Below are positions 33,701 to 46,829 of a DNA stretch of 64,000 nt, in pieces. The stretch spans positions 620,001-684,000 of the forward strand of contig JADNRZ010000017.1 of the NCBI GenBank assembly GCA_015501605.1. The letters are read 5' to 3'. Source of the DNA: Panaeolus papilionaceus (Eukaryota; Basidiomycota; Agaricomycetes; Agaricales). The notes beneath the pieces were generated by a model. That model searched no databases. It saw only the letters and a list, made by a program, of their open reading frames with translations, and was not told the DNA's origin. A program made the position numbers and the translations under genes. Within the stretch, counting starts at the first letter, position 1. Every line of letters begins with the position of its first letter.

Positions 33701-36700
33701 CACAGGGGATACAGCGTCGAGAAGGTTCATCAGATGACCAACATTGACGAGTGGTTCTTGAACAAGCTCCACAACATCTTCAGGCTGGAATGCAAACTCT
33801 CGTACGTTACTCGTTTTTCTGTGTTGCGATATGAGTCTAATCATATGATGTAGTGCTTGCAACCCCTCCAATCTCCCTTCAGATCTCCTCAGACAAGCCA
33901 AGCAATATGGTTTCTCTGATCGTCAGGTCGCCAACTGCATCAGTTCTACGGAGCTCGCTGTCCGCAGACTCCGTCAAGAGTGCTCTATTGCTCCATTTGT
34001 GAAGCAGATCGATACGGTTGCCGCTGAATTCCCCGCTTTTACCAACTACCTCTATACCACCTACAACGCCGTTGAGCATGACGTGGAGTTTAAGGATCGT
34101 GGTGTAATCGTTCTTGGATCTGGTGTCTACCGCATTGGTTCTTCCGTCGAGTTCGATTGGTGTGCTGTTCGTGCCATCAGGACTCTTCGCGAACAGGGTC
34201 TCTCCACCGTCATGGTCAACTACAACCCCGAGACTGTCAGTACTGATTACGATGAAGCCGATCGACTCTACTTCGAGAACATCAGTCTTGAGACTATCCT
34301 CGACATCTATGACACGGAAGGCTCCCGCGGTATCATCCTCTCCATGGGTGGTCAGACCCCCAACAACATCGCCTTGCCCCTGTTCCGCCAGAATGTCAAG
34401 ATTTACGGCACATCACCCGAGATGATCGACACTGCTGAGAACAGGTACAAGTTCTCCCGTCTCCTTGATGAAATCGGTGTCGACCAGCCCTTGTGGAAGG
34501 AGTTGTCCAGCTTTGAGGCTGCCTCAGAGTTCTGCGACAAGGTCGGATACCCTGTGCTCGTCCGCCCCTCCTACGTTCTATCCGGTGCGGCTATGAACGT
34601 GGTCTCCACCAGGGATGATCTTGCCAACTACCTCACTCAGGCTGCCGAAGTCTCAAGGGACCATCCTGTCGTTATTTCCAAGTACATTGAACAGGCGAAG
34701 GAGATCGAGATGGACGCTGTTGCCAAGGACGGAAAGATGGTCATGCACTATATCTCCGAGCACGTCGAGAATGCTGGTGTTCACTCCGGTGATGCTACCC
34801 TTATTCATCCTCCTCAGGATCTTGACCCCCAAACCGTCCGACAAATCGAGGAGGCTACTGCTAAGATTGGTAATGCGTTGAACGTCACTGGTCCCTTCAA
34901 CATCCAGTTCATCGCCAAGAACAACGAGATCAAGGTCATCGAGTGCAATCTCCGTGCTGCTCGTTCGTTCCCCTTCGTCTCAAAGGTCACTGGTGTCGAC
35001 GCCATTGAGATGGCCACCAAGGTCATGCTTGACATTCCTGTCGAGCCTTACCCCGATCTCGGCTTGCCTGCTGACTATGTTGGTGTCAAGGTTCCTCAAT
35101 TCAGTTTCAGTCGTCTGTCTGGTGCCGATCCTGTCCTCGGTGTTGAGATGGCCTCCACTGGAGAGGTTGCTTGCTTCGGTCGTGACAAGTATGAGGCGTA
35201 CCTCAAGGGCCTTATTGCGACTGGAATCGTCCCTCCTAAGAAGAACATCTTGTTCTCTGTTGGTAGCTACCGTGAGAAGCTGGAGATTCTTCCTTCTGTC
35301 CAGAAACTCAGTGCTGCTGGATACAATATCTTTGCCACTTCCGGTACTGCTGATTTCTTGACCGAGCACAATGTTCCTTGCAAGGTGAGTTCCATTTTAA
35401 TTTTCTAATATGCCAGCCTCTTAGCCTTCTTTTGTAGTATCTTGAGACATTGGGCGAGGACAGCAGCGACTATCAGAAGTCCGAATATTCCTTGACGCAG
35501 CATTTGGCGAATAACCTTATCGACATGTACATCAACTTACCCTCCAAGAACAGCTACCGTCGCCCAGCTAGCTATACCAGTAAGGGATACCGTACTCGTC
35601 GTATGGCCGTCGACTTCGCCATCCCCCTCATCACCAATGTCAAGAATGCGAAGATGTTGACTGAGGCTCTTGTCCGCAACCTCCCTCTCGACGTCTCAAC
35701 CACTGACTCCAAGAGCTCGCACAGCACGCACATCTTCCCTGGTCTTGTGAACGTTGGCGCCTTCGTTCCCAATGTTGCTGCTCCTGGAAGCAAGGAGCTC
35801 ATCGCACTCACAGCCGCTTCCATCAGTGCCGGTTTCACTACTGCTCTCGTCATTCCTTCTTCAGAAAAGAATGCCATCGTTGACAGACAGAGTCTCGAGG
35901 AGGCCTGTGGTAACCTCACAGGTGGTGCTCACTGCAACTTCGCTTTGAGCGTCACAGCCACCGCTACCAATGCCGGTACCCTTGATGAGGAGCTGCAAGC
36001 TGAAGTCAAGTCTCTCTTTGTACCAGCTTCCCTTCCCCTTTCAGTCATTGCTGCCCACTTCTCTGCTTGGCCCAAGGACAAGGTGATCGTTACTAATGCC
36101 AAAGGCTCTGCGCTCGCCTCTGTGTTGTTGCTCGCCAGCTTGCACAATCGCAGTGTTCACATCGCTGATGTCAAGTCTTCCGAAGACTTGCTCCTCATTT
36201 CGTTGAGCAAGGCGAGACAGCTCAAGGTCACCTGCGACGTCGCTGTCTTCTCCCTGTTCTTCACCTCGGAGCAATACCCCGGCGCTGGCCTTCCTTCTGG
36301 TGCTGATCAGAAGATGCTGTGGGCAAAGTTGGATGTCATTGACGCCTTCTCGACGGGGCCTATTCCCTTCCAGTTGGCCAGTGCGTTGGGCAAGCCAACT
36401 TCCCCTTGGTCTGGTGTTGCTGAGACCCTGCCACTCCTGCTGACCGCTGTTACGGACAACAAGCTGAGCCTTTTGGACATCCGTGTCAGACTTCACGACA
36501 ATCCCGTGCAGATCTTCGGTCTACTCGACCACTCTGGCACCAGCGTCGAGGTTGTTTTTGGTCGCAAGTCTCGTTTCATCACCGACGACAGCTGCTGGAC
36601 TCCTCTTCAGCAAACATCTGGTTCGATTCACAGAGTTGTTGTGAATAAGCAGACTGTCGTGTTGGATGGCGCCTTGTTCCCTGTCCACTCTGGACGTGAC

Positions 36701-37972
36701 ATTTCTGCCGCCCATGTCGCGCATACTCATGGCAACCCCATCTCCACTGCTGTCTCAACATCGGCCCCTGCCCAGAAGGAACAAGAAGGTGTACCTTCCT
36801 CTGCTCTTCCTCCCAATGCTGCACCCAACGCTCTTCAGCAAGGACCTAGTCAGATTCTTGCCCATCTCCAACCTCATCCTGCGTTCCATGGCCGCAACAT
36901 CTTGTCGGTGAAGCAGTTCACCCAACGTGACATGTATGACCTCTTCTCCGTTGCCAATGAGATGAGACTGCAAGTCGAACGTAACGGCAGCCTGGACATC
37001 CTTAAAGGCAAGGTCCTCTGCACGGCCTTCTACGAGCCTTCCACCCGCACCAGCAGTTCCTTCGATGCTGCCATGAAGCGTCTGGGTGGTCAGGTTGTCC
37101 AGATCACGGCCGAAACTTCCTCCGTCGCCAAGGGTGAATCTTTAGCTGATACCGTTCGCACTCTTGCATGCTACGGTGATGCTATTGTTCTCCGCCATCC
37201 TCATGTTGGTAGTGCTCAAGAAGCTGCCAAGTACTCGCCTGTTCCTATTATCAATGCTGGTGATGGAATCGGCGAACACCCTACCCAGGTAAGATGATAT
37301 TCCAAGTCATTCTCCCGAAAATCATCTAACCTGTTTTTCTTTCAAAAGGCGTTGTTGGATATCTTCACTATTCGTTCTGAATTGGGAACTGTCAATGGTC
37401 GCACCATTACTCTACTTGGTGACCTTAAGAACGGTCGTACCGTCCACAGCTTGGTCACTCTTCTTTGCCTCTACTCCGTTCGCCTCAACTTTGTCGCTCC
37501 CGCTGCACTTGCCATGCCCTCAAATGTCGTCAATGCTGCCCGCAAGGCTGGCATCCCTGTCACAATCTGCGAGACCCTCGATGAGGTTCTTGCTGACACC
37601 GACGTTCTTTATGTCACTAGGGTGCAGAAGGAGAGGTTCGAGAGTGAGGCTGAGTGGCAGCAGGTTAAAGACTCCTATCGCATCGACCATGCCGTCCTTT
37701 CTCGCGCCAAAGAGGACATGATTGTTATGCACCCCCTCCCTCGTGTCAATGGTTAGTCTTGTGGTTATCTCGATTTTGAATGACGCTGACCGATATTCAA
37801 TCTATATAGAAATTGACCCTGAAGTCGATTACGATTCTCGTCGTGCAGTTTACTTCCGTCAAATGCGTTACGGCCTTTTCGTACGTTGCTCTCCGCATTT
37901 CCTCGCTCCTTTTTTTTGCTGATTTATTCTATCCAGCTCCGTATGGCTCTGCTCGCCAGTGTTCTTGTCTAA
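30791..37972 (+). CDS. URA2: Multifunctional carbamoyl-phosphate synthase / aspartate transcarbamoylase (URA2 type)
   Basis: Catalyses the first two steps of pyrimidine synthesis: glutamine-dependent carbamoyl phosphate formation, then transfer to aspartate. It starts [20 protein letters not shown] and ends [10 protein letters not shown] (stop 37970-37972), about 2,200 residues with nine introns. Domains: small subunit and class I glutaminase with [15 protein letters not shown] and SVQFHPES (to about 32200); two CPSase ATP-grasp halves ([18 protein letters not shown], then [17 protein letters not shown]); an allosteric region; a dihydroorotase-like segment (about 35600-36700); and ATCase with [45 protein letters not shown] and [15 protein letters not shown]. 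In the DHO-like segment the metal-binding HxH is absent ([19 protein letters not shown]), as known for fungal URA2, so dihydroorotase must come from a separate gene. UTP feedback is the known control in the family. Confidence 0.97.
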
Positions 37973-38457
37973 AACAACGACGGCCAACGAACGATTTTAT
38001 GACTATTTCTCTCCGTTCTTTTTCTTCTGTTTCCGGCGTTCAAAGGTGTTTCAACAAGGGGCCACTTCTTAGGAACACTTTACTCCCATATTAACTGTCA
38101 ATTTTGTAAATCAATCGTCTCTCACTTACCTAGATCACGTATTTTAACTGTATCTATGTAGTATTATATTTAAACGTACAAGGACATGTTACCTACTGTC
38201 AAAAAGTATTCCATTTACTGTTCCGTTGGTTTATCTGAGGAACTCATCGCATTGTTTAAATCAATTCTACTTGTGTTCAGTGTATATTGTGTTTTTCAAT
38301 GTATTTTTACCGTCAAGTCTGTACATTTCTTTGTAAACCATTATCAATACAATACTGCGTTATGTCACTTTTCGTTGGTCTGTGTTATCTGTCCCAGCGT
38401 TGCTGAATATTTACATATCCATCCGAGACCAGATATGGTCCGATTGACACCGAATCA
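37973..38457. other. URA2 3' region
   Basis: T-rich convergent intergenic region between URA2 and the minus-strand F-box gene. No gene is seen. Confidence 0.4.
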
Positions 38458-40228
38458 TCACCACTCCTGAACATAAATCAACCTGTCGTCTCGCTGCAAA
38501 ATGGCAGCCAACGGCCTCGGTCGGAATCCCACCACACCTGAAATTGTAGACACCAAAATCCGGGGTAACGCCTTGGCCTCTGGTTTATCAGGACCCAGTT
38601 TATGATTAATGACCTCCAGCATAATTTCTTTCCCGAGTCTCGTGTCCTGTAACTGAAGCATTTCGTCCCTATCGGAATAAGAGCCAGATGAAGAAAGGTG
38701 AACTTCTTCGATTTTTGGGAGGCGGAAGAGGACAGGGAATAGCTTGTTCTGAAGCAAGAAAGAGACAGTTGAGTCATCAAATTCATCTTAACCCATTATT
38801 GAAGGAAACATACCATGGTAGGTCCTGCTTGAGAACGAGGAATGCAAAGCTCCAAGACACGGAGCCGGGAGGCCTGCTGAATGGCGGATGCAGCTGGAGA
38901 GCAGAAGCACCACGAATCGTCGTACCAGGTGTTGATGTTCAATTTTTCTAAAGTGGCACTATGTTTGGTAAACACGGCGGATTTGTAAAATTGCAGGGCA
39001 GTGTCGCGGGATGCCTCGACACTGCGGAAGTAGCCCGATGATATCTTCAGCTCCCTCAAACCACTATAAGTGTCTAAGTATTGGAAAACCGACGTAACAG
39101 GCTTGTCGATACTGAGAGCTTGTAGGTGTACCCCGATTTGAGAAAAAGCTGCCCAGATATCAGACAGGTTGGATCCTACGTGCTTCTGGCTTTGTATAAG
39201 AGAATCTTCTGTGTGTAATAGATGGCCACCAAGTGAGTAACGAGTCGCGTCCAGCTCGACCACTTTGAGGAGGGTAAGTGATGTCAAATTGCGAAGGTGT
39301 GGGATGGTGATGCTGTCTAATTTTATCAATGAATGTTCGATGCCCAGGTGCCTCAAATTTAATGGTCTGTCTCGAGAACAGTGCTGAAGCAAGTTGTGAA
39401 GGCTATGATGTGTCTCGACCTTCTCCCTCATACGAATCCCTCTCATTACATGGATGGACGTGAGAGACGAAGATGTGGGAATGAGTTTCGCCAAAGAATC
39501 GAAGATCTGGTCGGCGAATTCGTTCGGGCGATAGAAGGCCTTTGTTGAAATTGAGATTGATTTCAGCGCCGTCAGCTCGTCCAAAATAATGCAAAGTTTG
39601 GCATGTGTGATCGATAGGTGCAGCGATGTCAAATTGAGCAGTCTGGGCAGTGCTTGCACAATATAGAGCTGTGCCGTGTTCTTGTCATCGGAATGAGTTG
39701 TCCAGCTAGATTTATATGAGCATGAAATAGACATGGACACACAAGTAAAAACGGGCGCACCGAACAGTGTGTACCCTTTTCAATGCACTGATTGCCTGAT
39801 AGAGATATTTATCAACCCTTTCCTCCGCAGATCTTTGCGATATTGTGCCCAATTGTGCAATCGACCACCAATTGAGAGATCTTTCTGACGTGTGGTATTG
39901 TGGGTCATAGTAAGGCGATAAAGAACCAATCTCGAGTACTTCTGCAAAGTCAGTCGCAATATATTTCTTATCATTCGCAAGGGTAGTGAGCTTTTTAACG
40001 GCTAGTTGACGATTGCCTTTCCGTATGTCAATACGGATTGTGCGATGGATTATGCCACGGAAAATATCAGCCAAAGCAGAGCAAACCAAACGAAGCCGTT
40101 TTAAATCAGGTATAGCCAGCTTGAATAGACATAAATACGAATCGAAGGTTGTAACACGACGAAGAAGAATAACTCACCTGATGGCCTATCGAGTACAGCA
40201 ACTCGATGGGTAGCTCCACCAGAGTCAT
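38458..40228 (-). CDS. F-box protein with leucine-rich-like C-terminal region
   Basis: The spliced start MTLVELPIELLYSIGHQLAI followed by PDLKRLRLVCSALADIF is a recognisable F-box, the Skp1-binding module of SCF ubiquitin ligases. About 500 residues of Leu-rich segments follow (LPRLLNLTSLHLSI, LTALKSISIS, LNLRHLGIEHS, LRNLTSLTLLKVVELD, LRELKISSG, LEKLNINTWYDDSW), then the final exon ending RDDRLIYVQEW. The start at 40228 is chosen because it gives the full F-box. The first intron splits the F-box after GHQ. Such proteins are greatly expanded and diverse in Agaricomycetes, and the target cannot be inferred. It is divergent with the multi-TM gene at 40751. Confidence 0.82.
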
Positions 40229-40750
40229 CACGGCCGGGAACAAGTTACAAAATTATCCGTCCCTGCTCTAGTTGTTTTAATGCTATGCCATTGTAATGCG
40301 CTTCCTCTTGTCATAGAACCTTTTTAAGATGAACAGACAGCAACAACTGCTCGAACCGGATCTGTGGGTCTCCATATCTTCCCATTATGTTCCGCAGGGC
40401 ATGGTCAAAGACTCAAAGAATCTCAATGGCATCCCAAGCCGATAGTTGTAGTTGGAAGCAGTCAAGTTCTTCAGACTCCCACGTTTGGGGGTTAAAGACC
40501 AAATTGGACATCAACCCATTGATCCCAACCTTGATACTAATACAACCAGCCCTTCATTGCCTCACGTCTGTCTAACCGTTGTTGTCGGAATACAGTCGGT
40601 TAGAATCTGCTGCGCAACCCAGTCATATATATGTTGGAGTCATCTTCAAATCTACTTATACCTAACCAAATTTCCAACCCCCGCTAAATCTAGGCCGCTG
40701 TACCAGTACTGAACCTCGGTTGCTTGACTCAATAAATCGACGCACAATCT
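40229..40750. other. Divergent promoter region
   Basis: Spacer between the F-box gene and the first multi-TM paralogue. No coding signal beyond short open frames. Confidence 0.4.
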
Positions 40751-43539
40751 ATGATTATAGACCCACAGAAAGCACAGGATGGAGAGCAGTTACTGTCACC
40801 ACAATCCCCAGACCAGACACCCTCTTTGCATCCAAACTACCCCCCAAACCATCTTCACCTGGACCCTGGTCCCAAGAAGCGTGCATCCCGAGGAATCACT
40901 CTGAGATGCCTGTGTTTTGCCATTGCATCTCTCGTCATCTTTGTGGCTGTGATGATCATGATCTCCTTTGTCAGAGGACTTTTCATAGCGTTCTCCAGGC
41001 CTCATTCCAAGTTGTATCAAAACCCAAAATCGGGCATAGTATCGGGCCCAACGGTGGTGAAACCTTTGATAGGAAAAAAGGGTGAGCTTGGAGGGCTCTT
41101 TGACGTGCGCGCAACAGTGTGGATCAGGGATAAAGCCCATGCCAGTGAGACACGCGCAAGTGGTATTCCAGTTCATGATGGCGGTGGGTTGGAAGAGAGG
41201 CAGCAGGTATCAGAAACCGTTCTCTTCTCAAAAACAGTATTTTCCGGTGTCAGTCTCAAAGACAACAAAGTGCAAACCGATATCGATTTGCAAATCCCGA
41301 CAGATATCTTGTATGCCTCAATTCTTTACCTCTCAGGGTTATGCTGTTTGTTGAACAAAGATTTATCACCTCACAGTAAACAAGCCGTGCTTCATGATAC
41401 CGACCTTCGAGCGTCCTTCATCCTTATTCCCAATACACCGTCTTTGTTGGACTATGCAGTGAACTTCTCCACAGTCAATCCTAAAACACTTGTCCCGCCA
41501 GTACGCCAATACCCGTAGGTTTTTGGTTTACAACGTGTTCGAACACATATTAATACTCGCGTAGCTTGGACTATGAACCTACATTGACCGACAATATCAT
41601 CGACTCTTACGGCATATCAGTGCAACTCTTGGAGTTTCACCCCATTCAATCGAAATGTAAAGACTCGCTACCCATAGAGACGGACCCATCCGATGAGTTC
41701 CCTATGGATGATTTGGACGTTCCACTCGAATCTACAGCCAGTCCGAAAGAAAAGGCGGTAGATTATGAAGCGCCTTTTGTGCGACCGAAGTCGACTACAG
41801 GGTTCGATGTCCTGGAGTCGCATCCATATATTATCAGCCGCACTTTCCTAAAGGTCGTTGATATGACGCAGCTCTACATCAACAAAGGCTACGACGAACA
41901 GCACAAGAAACTAAAAGCGACAAAGATGGCGGTATGTGCATACTATTCAGTGTAGTGACCATCAGTGTCGAATGCTGACTATGTGAAACAGTGTCGAACG
42001 TATAAACAAACCGGTTCAACATGCGAACGGGTCTTCCAAACTCATGGCAATTTTGAAACCAAAATTCGCTTGCAAGGCTCTGATGGAAAGAAGACAGGTC
42101 ACGAATGGGCATATGCTCCATTTATGGCGCCAGGCAAAAAAACATACGGCCCTTTGGTATGATAATTAAGTTTTTCATGAACGTCTAAAATATTAAACCC
42201 CAAATATATCATTAAAGGATCTCATCCCCGCTCCCGTAAATCGGGAAAACTGCGCTGCAGGGAAAGATGGTGTTCGATCATTGAAGGTTGAAGGTGATCG
42301 ACTACCTCAATATTGTCATTGTGGCGATTTCAACTAACGCTCCTTTGTCAACTCTTTAGATGAGCCCTTCGTGAATGTTACTTGGCATCTTACATATTCA
42401 GGACGCAGTCCTGGAAAAGCGATGTACTCGGACGTGATCTCAGAAGTGAAACGCTTGAATATGACTGCAACGGACGAAGAAAAAAAGGTTGCACAGTGGG
42501 AATATGCACTTTATCGTCAGTTTAAAGATTACAGACAAATATGCACTATTCGGCTAACTGAACCGCAGAGGGTATGATGGGACATCCGTATCGCAACGAT
42601 TTTCATCCTCGACGACAATTAGCACTTGATGTCATAGGGTAAATATACCTTTTAAAACGTAGCCTTTGTGATATTAGTCTTCTGACGTACTTTCTAGGCA
42701 AATATTCGGGTTCATCCAACATCTGCTATCAGCATATTACTTCTATGCTCTCAGTTCCACTGTTGGACTTTCTACGATCGGGACGACTCTAATAGGGTCG
42801 GCATGGCTTTTAGATTACGTGCTCTCAGCGATCGCAAAAGCACACCGAAACAATAGTGATGCATTCGAATTCCTTTGGAATGCGGTTTTCGGCATTATCG
42901 CTCAGATCCCTGCCATCCTCATGCTCAAGGCAGCACTCAGAGCAGAACTCGAATGGACTCGAGGAGGAATACTCAAAGTTGTTCCTCGCGTCCGTTTCTC
43001 TCCCCCGACGCACAGAGAAAGGGTCAGTCGGCGCATCGAGTCACGCATACCCTTATCATGGACGGTGGGAGTACGTTGAACTCTTAAATTCTGTCGAATT
43101 ATGATGCTAACGAACTCTTGAATTACGATAGGCATTTTGTCTCATGGGCACCGTTCAACATTTCTTTCCTTTGAGGGAATACTACCTCATTTCGCCTCGC
43201 AACATAATCAAACCTCCTGCACCCGTCGGATTGGACGCCTATTTCCAACATTTACAGACATACCTCGTCATCCCATCTATCGCCCTGGGTAAATTGCTCC
43301 AAATTTCTCACAACCATTTCTCGAGGACGTTTGCTGGCACATACAAGACTGCTGTGTGGGCCTCAGCAATATCCTTGTTCTTCAGCATTATGGGTGAAAC
43401 TGCAACGGTCGTTGGGCATAGGGACGTTCATGGTGGATTCCCTCTTGCGTTGTTCATAATGTTGATCATAGAGGCCGTGGATGTACTGCAGGCCTGGGTC
43501 TACCCTGCTGTTGTTCATTTTGAGGAAAGTGACCACTGA
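40751..43539 (+). CDS. Multi-TM protein of unknown function, intact tandem paralogue A
   Basis: I do not recognise a named family. The protein begins MIIDPQKAQDGEQLLSPQSP. It has an N-terminal TM (LCFAIASLVIFVAVMIMISF) and then a large non-membrane region with GGLFDVRATVWIRD, DTDLRASFILIPN, TDNIIDSYGIS, HPYIISRTFLKVVDMTQLYI, NFETKI and FVNVTWHLTYSGRSPGKAM. The C-terminal membrane part contains YYFYALSSTVGLSTIGTTLI, AQIPAILMLKAAL, PRVRFSPPTHRERVSRRIES, YLVIPSIALGKLLQISHNHF and a last helix ending AVVHFEESDH, stop 43537-43539. All junctions I checked resolve in frame, giving about 750 residues. The topology (one N-terminal TM, a luminal-like domain, and four to six C-terminal TMs) suggests a membrane protein with an exposed domain. 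A diverged copy follows directly. Confidence 0.78.
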
Positions 43540-44055
43540 CGGTGTTCAGTGTATAGTGCTGTGTCGTCTAATATTACTCTCATTGCAAGACACTCTACTT
43601 TATACCAATACAGTTCCTGTTTTATTATAATTGAACGAAGCAATGGCTGATGCAATTGGCCTACTTTAAATAAGCTGTCACTGCCGTCAATTCCGCTCGC
43701 ATTTGTTACAAGGGGGAAAATATTTTTTTGCTGAAACTGGTGAGGTTAGGTTCCCACGGCTTCTTCTAACAAATTCATCCTCTAATTATAAATATCTCTG
43801 AACCCTGTTCCGAATTTACTCTAACTAAGCAGGGCGTGCTCATCAACTCGGGTTTCTGTTTCACTGCACTACTACGACGAACGATTTTACTATACACAAT
43901 ATGCTGTGCACACCACACCAACTGAGGAGGGGCTACCAAGGCTTTTTCAAAGGCTACGATGTCACATTTCACAGCTGAAAAATCCCCTCCGCAACCGCGA
44001 TACTTTGTCAGATTTACAGAATCCCCCAGCTTTTCCCACCTATCGTCTCAACGCT
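43540..44055. other. Spacer between tandem multi-TM paralogues
   Basis: Contains the presumed 3' end of paralogue A and promoter of paralogue B. An open frame enters B from an upstream ATG at 43906, but the extra residues have no counterpart in A. Confidence 0.4.
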
Positions 44056-46829
44056 ATGGACTCTCAAATCTGGGTCGGGACAGGCAATAAGAGTTTCCAG
44101 CCATCTTGCGTGGAACGATCCGGTCCCGTTGCTCATACAACCATGGACAAGTATGTTGCCAGCAGCGCTCCAAGGCTCAATGATGATATGAAGAGGCGGA
44201 GAACATCCCGCAGCATCTCACTAGGATTTTTTTGCATTGTCTTCTTTTCGTTCGCAGTGTTCGGACTTGCCATGCTTGCTACTATCGGTTTCATTCGAGC
44301 CCTCTCAAAACCTCATGCCAGTGACTACGTCTACCCAATGTCCGGTACACTACCTGGTTCTGCTGTTTTAAAACCTTTGATCGGGAAGAGGGCTGACCCA
44401 GGTGGCCTATTCGATATCTACGCTACCGTATGGATGAGGGTACCCAAGCTCGCATGGCCTGAATCGGGGCAAGAGCCAGAAAGAGATTCAGCAATTCAGT
44501 CACCTTCAGAGTCAGTTCTTTTCTCCGGTACAGTCTTTACGGCTATACACCTTCAAGAAAAGAACCTACGGACTGCTATAGAGTTGCAGATCCCAACAGA
44601 TATATTGTATGTGGACTTTTATGTCCCATCTTCTAAAACGCATGCTAATAATATTCGACAGCAAGAATCGTGTCGTTGGTAGAACAGATCTACGCGCATC
44701 TTTTGTCCTCATACCCCTCTCACCTTCTCCCCTGGACGACGCCGTGAATATCTCTACAATCAATGCAGAGCGTCGCAACTCACTGCCTGTTCGTCCATAC
44801 CCGTACGCATTGAACCTCGCTTACTTGAATTTTGAAAATATGTCTAACAGCTTCTCGAAGGTCACCTTATCAACACTCCATGTTGGACAATATCATTGAC
44901 TCTTATGGAATATCCACATCCTTGCTCGACTTCCAGCCCTATCCCGTGAGATGCAATGAGTCGGGTCCAGGAATAAGCAATATCAACTTGCTGGATCACA
45001 ACCCAACATTCCCAATGGACACCAACGAAGAAGCCATAGTCTCCACGATGAAAGTAGGCAACATAACAATGTTCCTCACACGCGGATGGTCTGTCGGCAT
45101 CCGAACCATTCAAGCGCATCCATATATCATCACGCGGACGTTTTTGAGAGTGGCAGAGATGACTTTACTCTACGACAACAAAGCGTATGATGAGCAACAT
45201 CAAGCACTGAAAACCACAAGGATGGCGGTTAGTTCAAGCTTCATGCATGCGGTTTGTGTCTTTCTTTTGCTTAAAAGTCAATTATTACAGTGCGCAAAAA
45301 ATCAATGGACTGATAATTGGTGCGATCGCCGCTTCGAAACATATGGTAACTTTGAGACAACAATCGGCTTGGAAACTCGTGATCCTGTCACTAGTGAGCC
45401 CATTTACGAGTGGGCTTATGCCCCTTATATGTCGACGGCGGACAAGGCATGGGGCCCCAAGGTCAGGCATCATCTCATTTGTACCTCGCCAACATTTTCT
45501 AACATCGAACACAGGATCTCGTTCCTATTCCCCTCACTGCAGATGTCTGTACTCCTCCTAGTACTGATAGCACGTTAGATCCTTCTATAGAAACTGGTCA
45601 AGGTGAGCATGTCACTTCCCATGCTGCGTCGTTGCTGATGGATGATAGATGTATCGTTCGTTAATGTGACCTGGCACGTTACATATTCCGGACGTGCCCC
45701 TGGAAAGCTCATCTCGGGAGACCTCATTTCGGCTAGTGACAATTATGCCCTTGAACATGGCGGCGAACGATAATGCAAAGATCATCAAACAGTCTGATTA
45801 TGCTCTCCTCCGTCCGTCGAGTTGATTGCATACATATTATTCTTGTACTGACATATACTCAGAGGGACTCATGGGTCATCAATATCGGGGCGATTTTCAT
45901 CCTAGGGTTCAATTCACGCTACAAACAATCTCGTAAAGTCTTGTCCTCCCTTATCATTTGGTCTTGCTAATTCGGGTCAGAGTTGTGTTTCTTTTTGTAG
46001 AGCGCGTCTGGACAACATATTATTTCTACGACCTGAGTTCAACCGTTGGACTATCGACGATTGGAACAACTTTACTTGGCATCGTGTGGATCCTGGACTA
46101 CTTTTGGGAGACCATAGCTAAAGAGATTGGGTACAATAGGAGTCTCGCCCACATTGGTTGGAGAGCTATATTTTTCTTTGTACCTCAAATAACCGCTCTC
46201 TGCATGCTAAAGGCAGCTCTGAGAGTAGATATTGAGCTGTACAGAAATAAACCCTTGGGCATTATTCCTAGAGTCCACTTTTCTCCACCCTCACACAGAG
46301 AAAGGGCCAGCAGACGCATTGAGTCCCGTGTCCATTAGTCATGGATTGCTGCGGTGTGTAACCCTTGCGAGCCTAACATCAGCTCGAATCGATACTAACA
46401 TTGACATCACAGTGGTTTGCCGTATGCACCATCGCATTATGTTTTCTTCCAGTCAACAAAGTCTATGTCATCGACCCACGAAATGTTGCGGGGAGACGTT
46501 TTATATTCTCAAAGGCCTACTTGTACTACACTTACTTCCGAACATACATTTTTCTACCTGCTTCCACGCTCGCCCAACTCCTCCAGGTTATCCACAATCA
46601 CATTTCCAAGACATTTGCTAGAACCTACAAGCCTATTGTATGGATATCAGCTATTGGGTCGTTCGCGCATGTTGCAAGCCAGAGCACAGCGGTAGTGGGA
46701 AGCAGAGACGTTCGACCAGGAGTTACTATTTCATATCTAATTCAACCAACACTACGAGTCGTGGAACTTGTTCAGACCTTATTATACCCCTCTGTTGGAC
46801 ATTTTGTTGAGGACGCCGATATGGACTGA
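44056..46829 (+). pseudogene. Tandem paralogue B of the multi-TM protein, frame-disrupted
   Basis: Collinear with the gene at 40751 exon by exon: TM LGFFCIVFFSFAVFGLAMLA, then GGLFDIYATVWMRV, GRTDLRASFVLIPLS, LDNIIDSYGIS, HPYIITRTFLRVAEMTLLYD, NFETTI, FVNVTWHVTYSGRAPGK, YYFYDLSSTVGLSTIGTTLL, PRVHFSPPSHRERASRRIES and a C terminus ending VGHFVEDADMD. Two lesions are visible. After GDLISASDN (about 45720-45744) the reading frame shifts by one base relative to A; the homologous sequence PLNMAANDNAK continues in the next frame, while the original frame stops at 45770-45772. At 46336-46338 an in-frame TAG stands where A has a Leu codon. Introns and the remaining coding sequence are well preserved, so the decay is recent, or one lesion is an assembly error. 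Confidence 0.75.
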
